A DNA stretch of 64,000 nt from Rhodospirillaceae bacterium bin65 (GTDB lineage: Bacteria > Pseudomonadota > Alphaproteobacteria > Bin65): assembly GCA_002238725.1 (NCBI GenBank), contig MPMX01000007.1:52312-116311 (forward strand). The letters are read 5' to 3'. The notes beneath the pieces were generated by a model. The model was given only the letters and a program-made list of their open reading frames with translations, had not been told where the DNA came from and did no database searches. Positions 43,341 through 53,879 of this stretch are shown piece after piece (position 1 is the stretch's first letter; every line of letters starts with the position of its first letter). The position numbers and the translations under genes are program-made.

Positions 43341-45141
43341 CGTCCCGGCGGCGGCCGGCCGCGCGGCCCGGGATACGGCGTCGGCGCTCGACCCGGTCAC
43401 CCTGGCCGTGCTCAAGGGCCGGCTGGAGCAGATCGCTGACGAAATGGACGCCACGCTGTTCCGCAGCGCCTTCAATCCGATCATCGCCGAGGCCCACGAC
43501 GCCTCCCACGGCATCTACGATCCCGGCACCGGCGACACGCTGATCCAGGGCAAGCTCGGCCTGCCGATCTTCGTCGGTGCGATGGCCTTCGCGGTCAAGC
43601 TGGTGATCGGCAAGCTGGCGCAGAGCGGTGTTGCGCCTGAGGACGGGGACGTCTGGATTTTCAACGATCCCTACGAGGGCGGGACGCATCTGTCGGATTT
43701 CAAGCTGGTCCGGCCGTTCCGGTATCGCGGCGACCTGTTCTGCTATCTGGCCTCGGTCGGCCACTGGCACGATGTCGGCGGCAACGTGCCGGGCAACTAC
43801 AACCCCTCGGCGACGGAATGCTATCAGGAAGGCATGCTGATCCCGCCAGTGCGCCTGTTCCGCGGCGGCGCGCTGCAGCAGGATATCGTCGATATCTGCC
43901 TCGCCAATTCGCGCCAGCCGAAAAGCGCCTACGGCGACCTGTTCGGCCAGATCAATGCGCTGGACCTGGGCGTGGAGCGGCTGACCGCGCTGCTCGACGA
44001 ATACGGCGCCGGGACGGTGCGGCGGGCGCTGGGGGAGCTCAAGGAACGCGCCGCCGCGCTGATGCGCGCCAACATCGCCGCCGTCCCGGATGGCCGCTAT
44101 TCCGCCGACGACTGGCTGGACAACGACGGCATCGCGGACACGCCGCTCCCGATCGCGCTCGACATCGCGGTGTCGGGAGACCGGATGACGCTGGATTTCT
44201 CGCGCTCCGCCGACCAGTGCGCCGGGCCGGTCAACATCTCGCGCCCGACCGCCATCGCCTGCTGCTACGTCGCGCTCAAGCATGTCTTTAACGATGTGCC
44301 GGCCAACGCCGGCTGCCTCGAGCCGATCGATTTCATCATCCCGGCCGGGTCGATCCTGTCCGCCGGCCGGCCGAAACCGGTCGGCGGCTACACGGAAACC
44401 ATCCTGCGGGTGATCGATACGGTGTTCAGCGCGCTCGCCCAGGCGGTGCCGGACCGGGTGAACGGCTGCGCCTACGGCACCATCAATGCCCTGTCGCTGG
44501 CCGGCCACCGGCGCGACGGCAGCCGCTGGGTCATGTTCTCCTTTTTCGGCGGCGGCCATGGCGGCCATCCGGAGGGCGACGGGCTCAGCCACGGCAACGC
44601 GCCGATTTCCATGGCAACCATCCCGCCGGTCGAGATTCTCGAGAGCGCTTATCCGGTGATGTTTACCCGATGGGCCTTGCGGCCGGACAGCGGCGGCCCC
44701 GGCCGCCACCGCGGCGGCCTGGGCGCGATCTACGAACTCGAACTGCTCGAAGAACAGGCGGACGTGTTCCTGTTCGGCGAGCGCGGCCGCTATGCGCCGC
44801 CCGGTGTCCTGGGCGGCGATGGCGGCGCGACCAACCGCTTCGTCTATCAACAGGACGATGGCGAACGCAGCCCGCCGATGGCCAGCAAGATGACCGGCAT
44901 AAGCATCCGCAGGGGCCAGCGCGTGCGCATCGAATCGCCGGGCGGCGGCGGCTACAGCCCGGCGCGGGAGCGGTCGCCCGGGGCCGTCGCGCGCGATGTC
45001 CGCCTCGGTTACGTCAGCGCCGGACAGGCGCGGGAGGCCTACGGCGTTGCGGTCGGCGACTCGGGTGCGGTCGACAGTGCCGGAACTGACGAACTGAGGG
45101 CGAAGCCGGCCGGCGGGGCGGGCAACCGGCAGCGCGGGTGA
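43333..45141 (+). CDS. hydantoinase/oxoprolinase family protein, subunit B
   Basis: HyuB-type subunit of 602 residues. Motifs include LDPVTLAVLKGRLEQIADEM at the start, FNDPYEGGTHLSDF, SVGHWHDVGGNVPGNY with metal-binding His and Asp, and GGGHGGHPEGDG. With HyuA it forms ATP-dependent enzymes that open cyclic imides or lactams, or carboxylate ketones. The ATG overlaps the lyase stop by 8 bp. Unusually, HyuA is not adjacent: two flavoprotein/Fe-S genes lie in between. Confidence 0.88.
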   Translation: MSDVPAAAGRAARDTASALDPVTLAVLKGRLEQIADEMDATLFRSAFNPIIAEAHDASHGIYDPGTGDTLIQGKLGLPIFVGAMAFAVKLVIGKLAQSGVAPEDGDVWIFNDPYEGGTHLSDFKLVRPFRYRGDLFCYLASVGHWHDVGGNVPGNYNPSATECYQEGMLIPPVRLFRGGALQQDIVDICLANSRQPKSAYGDLFGQINALDLGVERLTALLDEYGAGTVRRALGELKERAAALMRANIAAVPDGRYSADDWLDNDGIADTPLPIALDIAVSGDRMTLDFSRSADQCAGPVNISRPTAIACCYVALKHVFNDVPANAGCLEPIDFIIPAGSILSAGRPKPVGGYTETILRVIDTVFSALAQAVPDRVNGCAYGTINALSLAGHRRDGSRWVMFSFFGGGHGGHPEGDGLSHGNAPISMATIPPVEILESAYPVMFTRWALRPDSGGPGRHRGGLGAIYELELLEEQADVFLFGERGRYAPPGVLGGDGGATNRFVYQQDDGERSPPMASKMTGISIRRGQRVRIESPGGGGYSPARERSPGAVARDVRLGYVSAGQAREAYGVAVGDSGAVDSAGTDELRAKPAGGAGNRQRG

Positions 45142-45357
45142 CGCCATGGACCGGTTGCATGGGTGACAGTGTTTGCGGTTCGTTTCGTTTGCCGGCACCC
45201 GGGCCCGGGCCGGCGGGCCGGTCCACCCGGCGGAAGGCAGGACAACATGTCGGTCGCCGGCAACGGCAAACCATGTTCAAATAGCAAGCGATCAGAACGG
45301 TAAATGAAATGCCCGCTCGCGTCGGCTCGGCGGCAGGGTCATGGCAGAGGACTTCCG

Positions 45358-47331
45358 ATGAAAATTGAAATCGAATGGCAGGATTATGACGTGATCGTGG
45401 TCGGCTCCGGTGGCTCCGGCGGCCAGGCGGCCCGGGCGGCGGCAGACGCCGGCGCGAATGTGCTGTCGGTCTCGAAGGACCCGGTCGGCGCTTCCGACAC
45501 GAAGATTTCGGAAGGCATCGCGACGGTGCGCGGATCGGGCGCCGAGGACGATACCGAAGACGTGCTCTCGGAAAATCTCAAGATGGCCGGCGGCGATCTG
45601 CCCGTGCGGGCGATTACCGACGCGTTCGCCAAGGACAGCACATCGGCCTACGACCGTTACCGCACCCAGGGCCTGCGCCCGACAATCAAGGAAGACGGCT
45701 CCGGTCCGGAAGCCCGGCCCCTGCCCTTCGGCGGACACACGCGGCGGCGCTCGGTCGGGCACAAGAACAGCGGCATCGCGTTCGGCCACGCCAACTGGAA
45801 CGCGATCGTCCAGGGCAATCGCGTCGACTATATCGAGGATGCCTGGTTCCTCGACCTGGTCACCGAAGACGTGTCCAACGGGTCGGGACCCAAGAAGAAA
45901 ATCGTCGGCGGCCTGATCTACGACGCGGCGCGCGGCGTGCTGATCGCGGTGCGCGCGCCCTCGGTGGTGATCGCCGCCGGCGGCCTGTCCAGCCTCTACT
46001 TCCCCAACACCGACACCATGCGCGGCAATACCGGCGACGGTTACGCCATCGCCGCGCGCGCCGGCGCCGACCTGGTGGATATGGAGCAGGTCCAGTTCCT
46101 GCCCTTCTGCCTCGCCTCGCCGCCGGCCTACGAGGGCCTGTGCGCCGGCGAGCCGGTGATGGCCAGCTATCTCGGCGTTTTGCGCGACAAGAACGGCAAG
46201 ATCATCCTCGACAGCGTCTTCCTGCGGACCCGCGCCGAATGCGCCGCGGCGATCCTTCGCGCGGTCGAGGATGGCCGCGGCAGCCCCAACGGCGGCGCCT
46301 ATCTGGACATGACCGCCAACAAGGAACTGCCGCTCTCCGGTCCCTATTTTCAGCGCTTCGGGGAAACCTGCCTGCCAAGTTCCTACAACACCGCCCGCCA
46401 GGCGCTGGGCAAGAAGGCCGCAAAGTTCGAGGAACCCTGGGAAGTGCGCCCGGGCGCCCACTATCACATGGGCGGCATCCGGGCGGACGCCAACGGCGCC
46501 TCGGCCGGCGGCGAGGGCGATGGCGACGCGGCGCACGGCATTGCCGGCCTCTTCACCGCCGGGGGGGCCATGGGCGGCGTCTTCGGTGCGAACCGGCTCG
46601 GCTCGACGTCCCTGACGGAAGGCGCGGTCTTCGGCGGGCGCTCCGGCCAGGCGGCGGCGGCCCATGCGCGCGAAACCTGGGGCCGGAATCGGGATGCCGC
46701 GTTCCAGCCCGCGATCGATCAGGTCAACAGGCGCTTCGGCCAGAAAGGCACACTGGCGGCGGCAACCCTCAAGCTTGAGTTGCAGCAGGAGGCCTGGAAG
46801 AATATCGGGCCGGTGCGGACGGCGGAAAAGCTGGACCGGATGGACGGGCTGATCGCCGAGTGTACAGCCAGGCTCGACGAGGTGGCGATTCCGGCTTACG
46901 GCATGTGGAACCAGGCGTTTATCGAGTTCCAGGAACTGCGTAACCTGCTGGATTGCGCCAAGGCGGTCGCCGACGCGGCACGGGAGCGCGACGGCAGCCT
47001 GGGCGGCCATGTGCGCTTCGACAGGAAGACTATCTCCGCCTTCTCAAAACCCTACTCCACGGTGGTCCGCCTCAACGACGATGGCTGGCAGGTCGCCCGT
47101 CTCGAACGGGAGCGCACACCGATGAAACGCCTGATCTCTTACAAGGTCGAGGACACCAAGCGGAAAATTCAGTTGAAATGGCTGCGCATGTTGCCCAAGG
47201 GCGTGAAGGACAGGAAGCTGCTGGCACGCTATCAGGCGATCATGGGCAAGGGCGCGGTGGAAAAAGTCAGCGCGCCTGCAATTTCGATCGGCAGCGCAGA
47301 AGCCGCGACCGGCGAAAGCACACGAGCGTAA
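45358..47331 (+). CDS. fumarate-reductase/succinate-dehydrogenase-like flavoprotein
   Basis: FAD enzyme of 657 residues in the succinate dehydrogenase/fumarate reductase/L-aspartate oxidase family. The dinucleotide-binding VIVVGSGGSGGQAARAAADAG motif is at the N-terminus, VVIAAGGLSSLYF and the substrate loop GAHYHMGGIRADANG follow, then GLFTAGGAMGGVFGANRLGS and a helical C-terminal domain. The ATG at 45358 has CAGAGGA upstream. With the following Fe-S protein it would oxidise or reduce the C-C double bond of a dicarboxylate. No membrane anchor subunit is encoded nearby, so the electron acceptor is unknown. Confidence 0.87.
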   Translation: MKIEIEWQDYDVIVVGSGGSGGQAARAAADAGANVLSVSKDPVGASDTKISEGIATVRGSGAEDDTEDVLSENLKMAGGDLPVRAITDAFAKDSTSAYDRYRTQGLRPTIKEDGSGPEARPLPFGGHTRRRSVGHKNSGIAFGHANWNAIVQGNRVDYIEDAWFLDLVTEDVSNGSGPKKKIVGGLIYDAARGVLIAVRAPSVVIAAGGLSSLYFPNTDTMRGNTGDGYAIAARAGADLVDMEQVQFLPFCLASPPAYEGLCAGEPVMASYLGVLRDKNGKIILDSVFLRTRAECAAAILRAVEDGRGSPNGGAYLDMTANKELPLSGPYFQRFGETCLPSSYNTARQALGKKAAKFEEPWEVRPGAHYHMGGIRADANGASAGGEGDGDAAHGIAGLFTAGGAMGGVFGANRLGSTSLTEGAVFGGRSGQAAAAHARETWGRNRDAAFQPAIDQVNRRFGQKGTLAAATLKLELQQEAWKNIGPVRTAEKLDRMDGLIAECTARLDEVAIPAYGMWNQAFIEFQELRNLLDCAKAVADAARERDGSLGGHVRFDRKTISAFSKPYSTVVRLNDDGWQVARLERERTPMKRLISYKVEDTKRKIQLKWLRMLPKGVKDRKLLARYQAIMGKGAVEKVSAPAISIGSAEAATGESTRA

Positions 47332-47341
47332 GGGCGGGGTC

Positions 47342-48094
47342 ATGAAAGTAGAAATCGTCACCGTCCGGGACGGCGAGGAGGCCGTCGTCGAGTTCGACTA
47401 TGCCCGCCGCTCGGAGGACGAGAGGCCTATGGTGCTCGACGTCCTCCTCCAGGCCCAGGCGACAACCATGCCGGACCTCGCCTTCCGCTACGGCTGCCGG
47501 GCGCGCAACTGCGGCGTCTGCACCATCGACGTCAACGGCCGGCCGATCATCGCCTGCCGCGCCCGTGCGCGGGAGGGCGACCGATTGAGCCCGATGGCGA
47601 CGCTGCCGGCGGTCGCCGACCTGGTGGTGCGCCGCGACGGCATCGCCCGGCAGATGCGCGGCCGCCTGCAGACCGCCCAGGGCAACGACCTGAACGTCGA
47701 GGCGCCGGAGGAGTATCACGAGCTCACGTCGTGCATCGAATGCTACGCCTGCCTGAACAAGTGCCCGATGCACATGCGCAACTTCGAAGGCGGCCTGCCC
47801 GGCGACATGGACCCGGCCGACCGGCCGGACCCGGCGGAAGGTTATCGCTGGGGCAATCCCTTCTCGCTGCTGAAGCTGCAGATGATCCGCCTGGATCCGT
47901 TGACCGCCGAGTCCGGCCGCGAGGCGGCGCTGGACAACGCCATCGACCTCGGTCTCGACGCATGCGTCGGCTGTCCCGGCTGCAAATGCGGCGTCGGCAT
48001 CGATCTGAAGGGCCTGGTGGTCAAGGCGCTGGTCGACGCCGCCGGAGACCGGCTGCCGTCGCCTGCCGAAAAGGCGCTCAAGCGCGCTTCCTAG
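47342..48094 (+). CDS. fumarate-reductase/succinate-dehydrogenase-like iron-sulfur subunit
   Basis: Fe-S partner of 250 residues. The plant-type [2Fe-2S] site is GCRARNCGVCTIDVNG plus the later IIACR cysteine, the [4Fe-4S] site is CIECYACLNKCP, and a third cysteine cluster CVGCPGCKCG stands where the family has its last cluster. It starts 10 bp after the flavoprotein gene, a typical sdhA-sdhB or frdA-frdB arrangement. It relays electrons from the flavin to an unidentified acceptor. Confidence 0.87.
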   Translation: MKVEIVTVRDGEEAVVEFDYARRSEDERPMVLDVLLQAQATTMPDLAFRYGCRARNCGVCTIDVNGRPIIACRARAREGDRLSPMATLPAVADLVVRRDGIARQMRGRLQTAQGNDLNVEAPEEYHELTSCIECYACLNKCPMHMRNFEGGLPGDMDPADRPDPAEGYRWGNPFSLLKLQMIRLDPLTAESGREAALDNAIDLGLDACVGCPGCKCGVGIDLKGLVVKALVDAAGDRLPSPAEKALKRAS

Positions 48095-48204
48095 GCAATC
48101 CTGCCGGATAGCCGCCCGACACCGCCCGGGTCGGCGTTGCTTTTGCAGTTGCTTCCCGGTCGGCGCGCCGGTCGTGCGCCTGGCCGGGCATCGGTCTTGC
48201 AGCG

Positions 48205-48220
48205 AATCCGCTTGCGGATT
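48205..48220. repeat. 7-bp inverted repeat upstream of hyuA
   Basis: AATCCGC and GCGGATT are separated by TT, giving a compact near-palindrome in the 200-bp gap before hyuA. No T-run follows directly, so an operator is as likely as a transcript hairpin. Confidence 0.4.
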
Positions 48221-48294
48221 GCTTGCGTCGATTGTCCGGTGTCTCGGGGCAGTGGATCAAAGATGAATTTTTTGTCCAGAAAAATCCATTAGCT

Positions 48295-50364
48295 ATGGAA
48301 CAACCGAGAACCGGCTGGCGCCTTGGCGTCGATGTCGGAGGCACCTTCACGGACCTGTTCTTTTTCGACGTAGCGACCGGTGCCTGCGATATCGCCAAGG
48401 TGCCGTCGACGCCGGTCGACCAGGCCGTCGGGCTGATGGAGGGCATCGCCCGGAGCGTCGACGATCTGGGCGCGGTCGTCACGGTGGTTCACGGCACCAC
48501 GGTCGGCACCAACGCGCTGCTCGAGCGCAAGATGGCGCCGACCGGGATCGTCACCACCCAGGGTTTCCGCGACGTGCTGGAGATGCGCCGGCGCGACCGG
48601 CCGCACACCTGGGGCCTGTGGGGCACCTACGAGCCGGTCGTGCCGCGCGACCGCCGCCTGGAGGTGCAGGAACGGACATTGGCCGATGGCACGATCCACA
48701 CGCCGGTCGATGTCGCCGCGGTCCGGCAGGCGGCGCGGACCCTGGCCGAACGGGGCGCCGAGGCCCTGGCGATCTTCTTCATCAACGCCTACGCCAACCC
48801 GGCGAACGAGCTAGCGGCGCTGGAAGCGGTCCGGGACATCTGGCCCAACGGCCACATCGTCGGGTCGAGCGAAATCCTGCCGGAGATCCGCGAGTTCGAA
48901 CGCGCCTCGACGACAGCGCTGAACGCCGGCCTCCAGCCGGTCGTCGGCGCCTATATCGCGTCGCTGGAAGAGCGGCTGCGCGCGGGCGGCTTTGCCGGAC
49001 AGCTCTTGATCGTGCAGTCGAACGGCGGCGTCATGACGGTGGAAACCGCAAAGCGCCGGCCGATCCGCACGGCGCTGTCCGGCCCGGCGGCAGGGGTGAT
49101 CGCCGCCGGCCGTATCGCGCGCGCTGCGGGATTTCCCAACATCATCACCGGAGACATGGGCGGCACCAGTTTCGACGTCGCCCTGATCGTCGATGGCGAG
49201 AGCGCGCTGGCGGCGCAAACCACGGTCGACTTTGGCCTGGTGGTGCGCTCGCCGATGATCGAGATCACGACCATCGGCGCCGGCGGCGGTTCGATAGCCT
49301 GGGTCGACCGCGGCGGCCTGCTGCAGGTCGGCCCCGAGAGCGCGGGCGCCGATCCGGGTCCGGTCTGCTACGGGCTGGGCAACGACCGGCCGACCGTGAC
49401 CGACGCCAATGTCGTGCTGGGACGGATCGATGCCGGGCGGCCGATCGGCGGCAAGCTGGACCGCCTGGATGCGGACGCTGCAAGGGCAGCTCTCGCCAGC
49501 CATGTCGGCGGGCCGCTGGGGCTGGACGTTGAGGCCGCCGCCGAAGCCGTAATCCGCGTCGCCAACGCGGCGATGGCCGGCGCGATCCGGCTGGTTTCCA
49601 TCGAACGCGGGCACGACCCGGCCGCCTTCGCCCTGATGTCGTTCGGCGGCGGCGGCGCGCTCCATGCCGGCGCGCTCATCCGCGATGTCGGCCTGGCGCA
49701 GGCGCTGGTGCCGCGCTTTCCCGGCGTAACCAGCGCGCTCGGCTGCACCATTGCCGACATGCGCCACGATTTCGTCCGCACCCTGAACCGGCCGCTGGAC
49801 GCGGTGGATCTTGCCGCGCTGGACCGCGAGATCGTCGACATCGCCGCCGCGGGCGCCGCCCTGCTCGACGCCGCGGGTACACGCTTCGAATTGCAACGGA
49901 CGCTGGTGGAATTCGACATGTCCTATGTCGGCCAGACCCATACAGTCGCCGCGCCGCTCCGGCTGGACATCGGGAAGGAGACCGCGGGCATTACGGCAGC
50001 GGGACTGCGCGACGCCTTCGAGCGCACCTACCGCCGGCTCTATGGCCGGCTGCTGGAGGATGTGCCGATCCGGGTTCTCAACCTGCGCATGGCGGCGATC
50101 GGCAAACGGCCTGGGTTCGACCTGGCGTCGCTGCGGCCGGAGGACGGGCTGACGGTCGATGCCGCCCTGACCGGCCGGCGCCCGGTCCGGGCGGACGGAG
50201 AGTGGCGCGACACGCCGATATTCGACCGGCTCAGGCTGCCGGCCGGCGCGCGGATCGCCGGACCTGCGGTTCTGGAGCAGGCAGATACGACCGTCTTCGT
50301 CGATCCCGGCCTTCAGGCCCGGGTGGACGAATTCGGCAATGTCGTGCTGGAACGGGTCGCATGA
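48295..50364 (+). CDS. hydantoinase/oxoprolinase family protein, subunit A
   Basis: HyuA-type ATP-binding subunit of 689 residues. GVDVGGTFTDLFFFD is the phosphate-1 loop of the ASKHA fold, HGTTVGTNALLERK the second signature, GPAAGVIAAGRIA and GDMGGTSFDVALI the phosphate-2 and metal regions, and MSFGGGGALHAGAL the adenosine region. It pairs with the HyuB protein encoded 3 kb upstream. The ATG at 48295 starts just before the domain; no strong ribosome site is visible. The next gene overlaps by 4 bp. Confidence 0.88.
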   Translation: MEQPRTGWRLGVDVGGTFTDLFFFDVATGACDIAKVPSTPVDQAVGLMEGIARSVDDLGAVVTVVHGTTVGTNALLERKMAPTGIVTTQGFRDVLEMRRRDRPHTWGLWGTYEPVVPRDRRLEVQERTLADGTIHTPVDVAAVRQAARTLAERGAEALAIFFINAYANPANELAALEAVRDIWPNGHIVGSSEILPEIREFERASTTALNAGLQPVVGAYIASLEERLRAGGFAGQLLIVQSNGGVMTVETAKRRPIRTALSGPAAGVIAAGRIARAAGFPNIITGDMGGTSFDVALIVDGESALAAQTTVDFGLVVRSPMIEITTIGAGGGSIAWVDRGGLLQVGPESAGADPGPVCYGLGNDRPTVTDANVVLGRIDAGRPIGGKLDRLDADAARAALASHVGGPLGLDVEAAAEAVIRVANAAMAGAIRLVSIERGHDPAAFALMSFGGGGALHAGALIRDVGLAQALVPRFPGVTSALGCTIADMRHDFVRTLNRPLDAVDLAALDREIVDIAAAGAALLDAAGTRFELQRTLVEFDMSYVGQTHTVAAPLRLDIGKETAGITAAGLRDAFERTYRRLYGRLLEDVPIRVLNLRMAAIGKRPGFDLASLRPEDGLTVDAALTGRRPVRADGEWRDTPIFDRLRLPAGARIAGPAVLEQADTTVFVDPGLQARVDEFGNVVLERVA

Positions 50365-50978
50365 CCGGATCGCTCGACCCTGCCGCGACGGCGCTTCTGC
50401 TGGTCGATATGCAAAACGATTTCCTGCACCCGGAAGGCGCCTACGGGCGGGCCGGCGCTGCCGCGCCGGACATCGCCGCCCTGCCGGACCGCCTTGCCCG
50501 CGTCGCCGATGCCGTGCGGGCATGGGGCGGCTGGATCGCGGCGACGCAGTTCACCCTGGTGCCCGGCAAGGCCGGCGAACCCTTCATCGCGCCGCATCTG
50601 GAACGGCTGCGGCCATTTCTCGGCAAGGGCGATTTCGCGCCGGGCAGCTTCGGGCAGGCGGTGATCGCCCGTCTGCAGCCGGTCGACCTGGCGGTGGAGA
50701 AGGTCGCATTCGACGCCTTCTATCAATCCCGGCTCGAGTTCACGCTGCGCAAGGCCGGCATCCGGACCCTGGCGGTCGCCGGCATCGTGACCGGCGGGGG
50801 CGTCGCTTCCACCCTGCGCGGCGCCCATGTCCGCGATTTCGAGACCGTCCTGCTGAGCGACGGCTGCGCCGCCTTCGACCGCAAGACCCACGAGGCGGCG
50901 GTCGCCGCACTGTCGTCGGTCTCGCCGGTCGCGACCTGCGCCGGCTTCGTCGACTCGCTCGCTGCGGGCAAGGGATAG
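50361..50978 (+). CDS. isochorismatase-fold protein lacking the catalytic cysteine
   Basis: A 205-residue protein of the isochorismatase superfamily. Asp16 (LLVDMQNDFLHP) and the Lys in VEKVAFDAFYQS are in place, but the residue aligned with the nucleophilic cysteine is Gly147 in GIVTGGGVASTLRGAH. True isochorismatases also do without a cysteine nucleophile because they hydrolyse a vinyl ether, so this may be an active non-amidase hydrolase. The ATG overlaps the hyuA stop as ATGA, so the two are coupled and the protein belongs to the hydantoinase pathway. Confidence 0.83.
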   Translation: MTGSLDPAATALLLVDMQNDFLHPEGAYGRAGAAAPDIAALPDRLARVADAVRAWGGWIAATQFTLVPGKAGEPFIAPHLERLRPFLGKGDFAPGSFGQAVIARLQPVDLAVEKVAFDAFYQSRLEFTLRKAGIRTLAVAGIVTGGGVASTLRGAHVRDFETVLLSDGCAAFDRKTHEAAVAALSSVSPVATCAGFVDSLAAGKG

Positions 50979-50988
50979 CGCCGCAACC

Positions 50989-51855
50989 ATGGCCGCCGAG
51001 AACAACCCGGTCCGCGGCATCGCGATCATGTGCCTGTCGATGTTTTTCTTCGTCGCGGTCGACACGCTCGCCCGGGAACTGACCCAGCGCCTGCCGGTCA
51101 GCCAGATTCTCTGGGTCCGATTCCTGATCTTCGCCGCAATCGTGATCGCGATCATCGGGCCGCGCACCGTCCGCACCAAACTGCGGAGCCGCAACCCCTG
51201 GCTCCAGCTCGGCCGCAGCCTGGTGCTGGTGGCCGAGATCGCTGTCTTCGTGCTGTGCTTCCGCTACCTGCCCGTCGCCGACGTTCACGCGGTCGCCGCT
51301 GCCGTTCCGCTGATCGTCACCGCGCTGGCCGTGCCGATGCTGGGCGAACGGGTCGGCTGGCGGCGCTGGATCGCGGTCGGAGTCGGGTTCGTCGCGGTTC
51401 TGGTGATCGTCCGGCCCGGTTTCCTGGACCTCGACTGGTACCACCTGCTGCCGGTCGCCGGGGCGTTGATCTGGGCGTTCTACCAGGTGCTGATCCGCCT
51501 GACCGCCTACTATGACGGGCAGGATACGACGCTGCTGTGGACCGTGCTGGCCGGCGCGGCGATCACCAGTTGCTTCGGCTGGGTCGACTGGGTCTGGCCG
51601 AGTCCGCAGACCTGGCTGTTGCTGGTTGCGGCCGGGTTCATGGGCACCGCGGCGCACTACACGCTGATCCTGGCGCTCAATGCCGCGCCGGCCTCGCTGT
51701 TGCAGCCCTTCGTTTACACGACCTTCCCCTGGGCCGTCCTACTCGGGCTGATCTTTTTCGGCGAGTTTCCCGATGCGGTGACGATCGCGGGCGCCGCCGT
51801 GCTGATCGCCGTCGGCGTCTATGTCATGCGCCGCGAGGCGATATCCGCAAGCTGA
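50989..51855 (+). CDS. EamA/DMT-family transporter
   Basis: Ten-helix membrane transporter of 288 residues with two EamA repeats; the first begins GIAIMCLSMFFFVAVDTLAR and the second around HLLPVAGALIWAFYQVLIR. The repeat-end sequences VPMLGERVGWRRW and GLIFFGEFPDAVT are the usual EamA proline-glycine-glutamate helices. It starts 10 bp after the isochorismatase-fold gene and probably moves a substrate or product of the hydantoinase cluster. Its gene converges on malate synthase, 25 bp away. Confidence 0.86.
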   Translation: MAAENNPVRGIAIMCLSMFFFVAVDTLARELTQRLPVSQILWVRFLIFAAIVIAIIGPRTVRTKLRSRNPWLQLGRSLVLVAEIAVFVLCFRYLPVADVHAVAAAVPLIVTALAVPMLGERVGWRRWIAVGVGFVAVLVIVRPGFLDLDWYHLLPVAGALIWAFYQVLIRLTAYYDGQDTTLLWTVLAGAAITSCFGWVDWVWPSPQTWLLLVAAGFMGTAAHYTLILALNAAPASLLQPFVYTTFPWAVLLGLIFFGEFPDAVTIAGAAVLIAVGVYVMRREAISAS

Positions 51856-51880
51856 TCCGGCATCGGCCCGCCGGCGCGCC

Positions 51881-53482
<1,602 letters not shown>

Positions 53483-53879
53483 GATCGGTGTCTCCCGAAA
53501 TTACGATCCGGCAATGCAATTCCGCTCTATCATCTGGGCCGGATCCGTGGCGGTTCAACGGCAATTGGCCGGAAGGGTCAAGGGCGGCTTTCCCGCACCG
53601 TGCCTTTGCCGGCGACCCGCCATCCGGCCAGCGTAACAATTTTGACGCAAAACTGTAGTATTTCGGAAGCCAGCCGCCGCTAGCGTTCGGAGCGCCGGCA
53701 GCGCCCTCCCTTACGATCGGGGTTGCTGCGGTATGCGGTGAGGAGAAAACGCATGGGGCCGCGCAACCGGATTCCGGTCGCGAATTGCCTGTGCCGCGAT
53801 CCCTTTCCGACTTGGCTCTAATCGCGCTGCGTATTCCGGCTGGTTCCTGTACGCGGCCTTCAAGACTGGAGAAAAATCC
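53483..53879. other. 397-bp divergent region upstream of pstS
   Basis: No gene is supported between malate synthase and pstS. The region must hold the phosphate-regulated promoter of the pst operon and the malate synthase promoter. A candidate PhoB site is listed separately; the last 60 bp before pstS contain TGGAGAAA as ribosome site. Confidence 0.45.
53642..53659 (+). promoter_or_regulatory. weak candidate Pho box
   Basis: TTGACGC AAAA CTGTAGT has the 7-4-7 layout of a PhoB box and agrees with the consensus CTGTCAT-AAAA-CTGTCAT at 12 of 18 positions, mostly in the spacer and second half. It lies 222 bp before pstS. The first half is poor, so this is tentative. Confidence 0.25.
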
